Assembly (NCBI GenBank): GCA_944739405.2
Contig: OX123200.2
Span: forward strand, 5,100,761 to 5,164,760
Reading direction: 5' to 3'
From: Euclidia mi
Lineage: Eukaryota; Arthropoda; Insecta; Lepidoptera; Erebidae
Length of the DNA stretch: 64,000 bases
In this document: in pieces, positions 63,843-64,000 of the stretch
How the letters are laid out: every line of letters begins with the position of its first letter
How positions within the stretch are numbered: position 1 is the stretch's first letter
Program-made: the position numbers and the translations under genes
The notes under the pieces: generated by a model
What the model saw: the letters and a program-made list of their open reading frames with translations, nothing else
Databases searched by the model: none
Told to the model about the DNA's origin: nothing

Positions 63843-64000
63843 TAAGACGCAGGTGTAGCAGGAGCACAATAAGTATGAGTGTTTTCTGTTATACAATCCG
63901 TATCTATATCTAATACTAATATATTAAAAAATATATATTAGTATTAGTTACTTCACGTATATATTTTTACGAGCTGGGGTTCGTGATAAATTATATACAC

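Overview
The window looks like nuclear DNA from an insect, most probably a moth or butterfly. It is AT-rich, its genes are cut into small exons by long introns, and the introns are packed with transposable elements of kinds common in Lepidoptera: CTAG-ended Helitrons, tRNA-headed SINEs, RTE-like LINEs with an (ATGT)n tail, short TWA-flanked MITEs, mariner and piggyBac-like elements. Assignment to Lepidoptera is inference from that repeat content and from the proteins. No prokaryotic gene, CRISPR array or complete virus is visible.

Two host genes face each other tail to tail. On the + strand, nine exons (1110-30904) join with matching splice phases into 1786 codons plus a stop. They encode a protein with an RGG/Arg-Asp-Asn-rich N-terminal part, six extended Tudor domains, and an acidic Thr/Glu/Lys-rich tail that holds 39-residue repeats. 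Proteins of this kind bind symmetrically dimethylated arginines of Piwi proteins and scaffold germ granules and the piRNA pathway. Its 5' end lies outside the window or in an exon I could not identify. On the - strand, nine exons (62147 down to 38440) join with matching phases into the C-terminal 538 codons of Barren/CAP-H, the kleisin subunit of condensin I. The N-terminal exons must lie to the right of the window.

Region by region. 1-31.9 kb: the Tudor gene, with SINEs, nested MITEs (a hAT-like element inside a Harbinger-like one at 9.5-10.7 kb), an apparently intact mariner (18458-19750) and a Helitron with an internal tandem array (22041-23625) in its introns. 31.9-38.3 kb: the intergenic space, holding LINE fragments, two inverted copies of one palindromic MITE, and a large foldback structure. 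38.4-62.1 kb: the barren gene. Its introns hold a broken THAP-domain fragment, a decayed piggyBac-like element, 5S-rRNA-like retroposon fragments, an LTR/Gypsy-like remnant that seems split by about 8.5 kb of later insertions, a decayed autonomous Helitron helicase, an open RTE-like reverse transcriptase and a Penelope-like fragment. 62.1-64 kb: a GC-rich MITE next to a 5'-truncated LINE with an RNase H domain.

The two host genes have no evident shared pathway beyond a general link to the germ line and chromosomes. The striking biology is the multi-Tudor scaffold and the layered transposon record, in which target-site duplications and paralogous empty sites allow the order of several insertions to be read.
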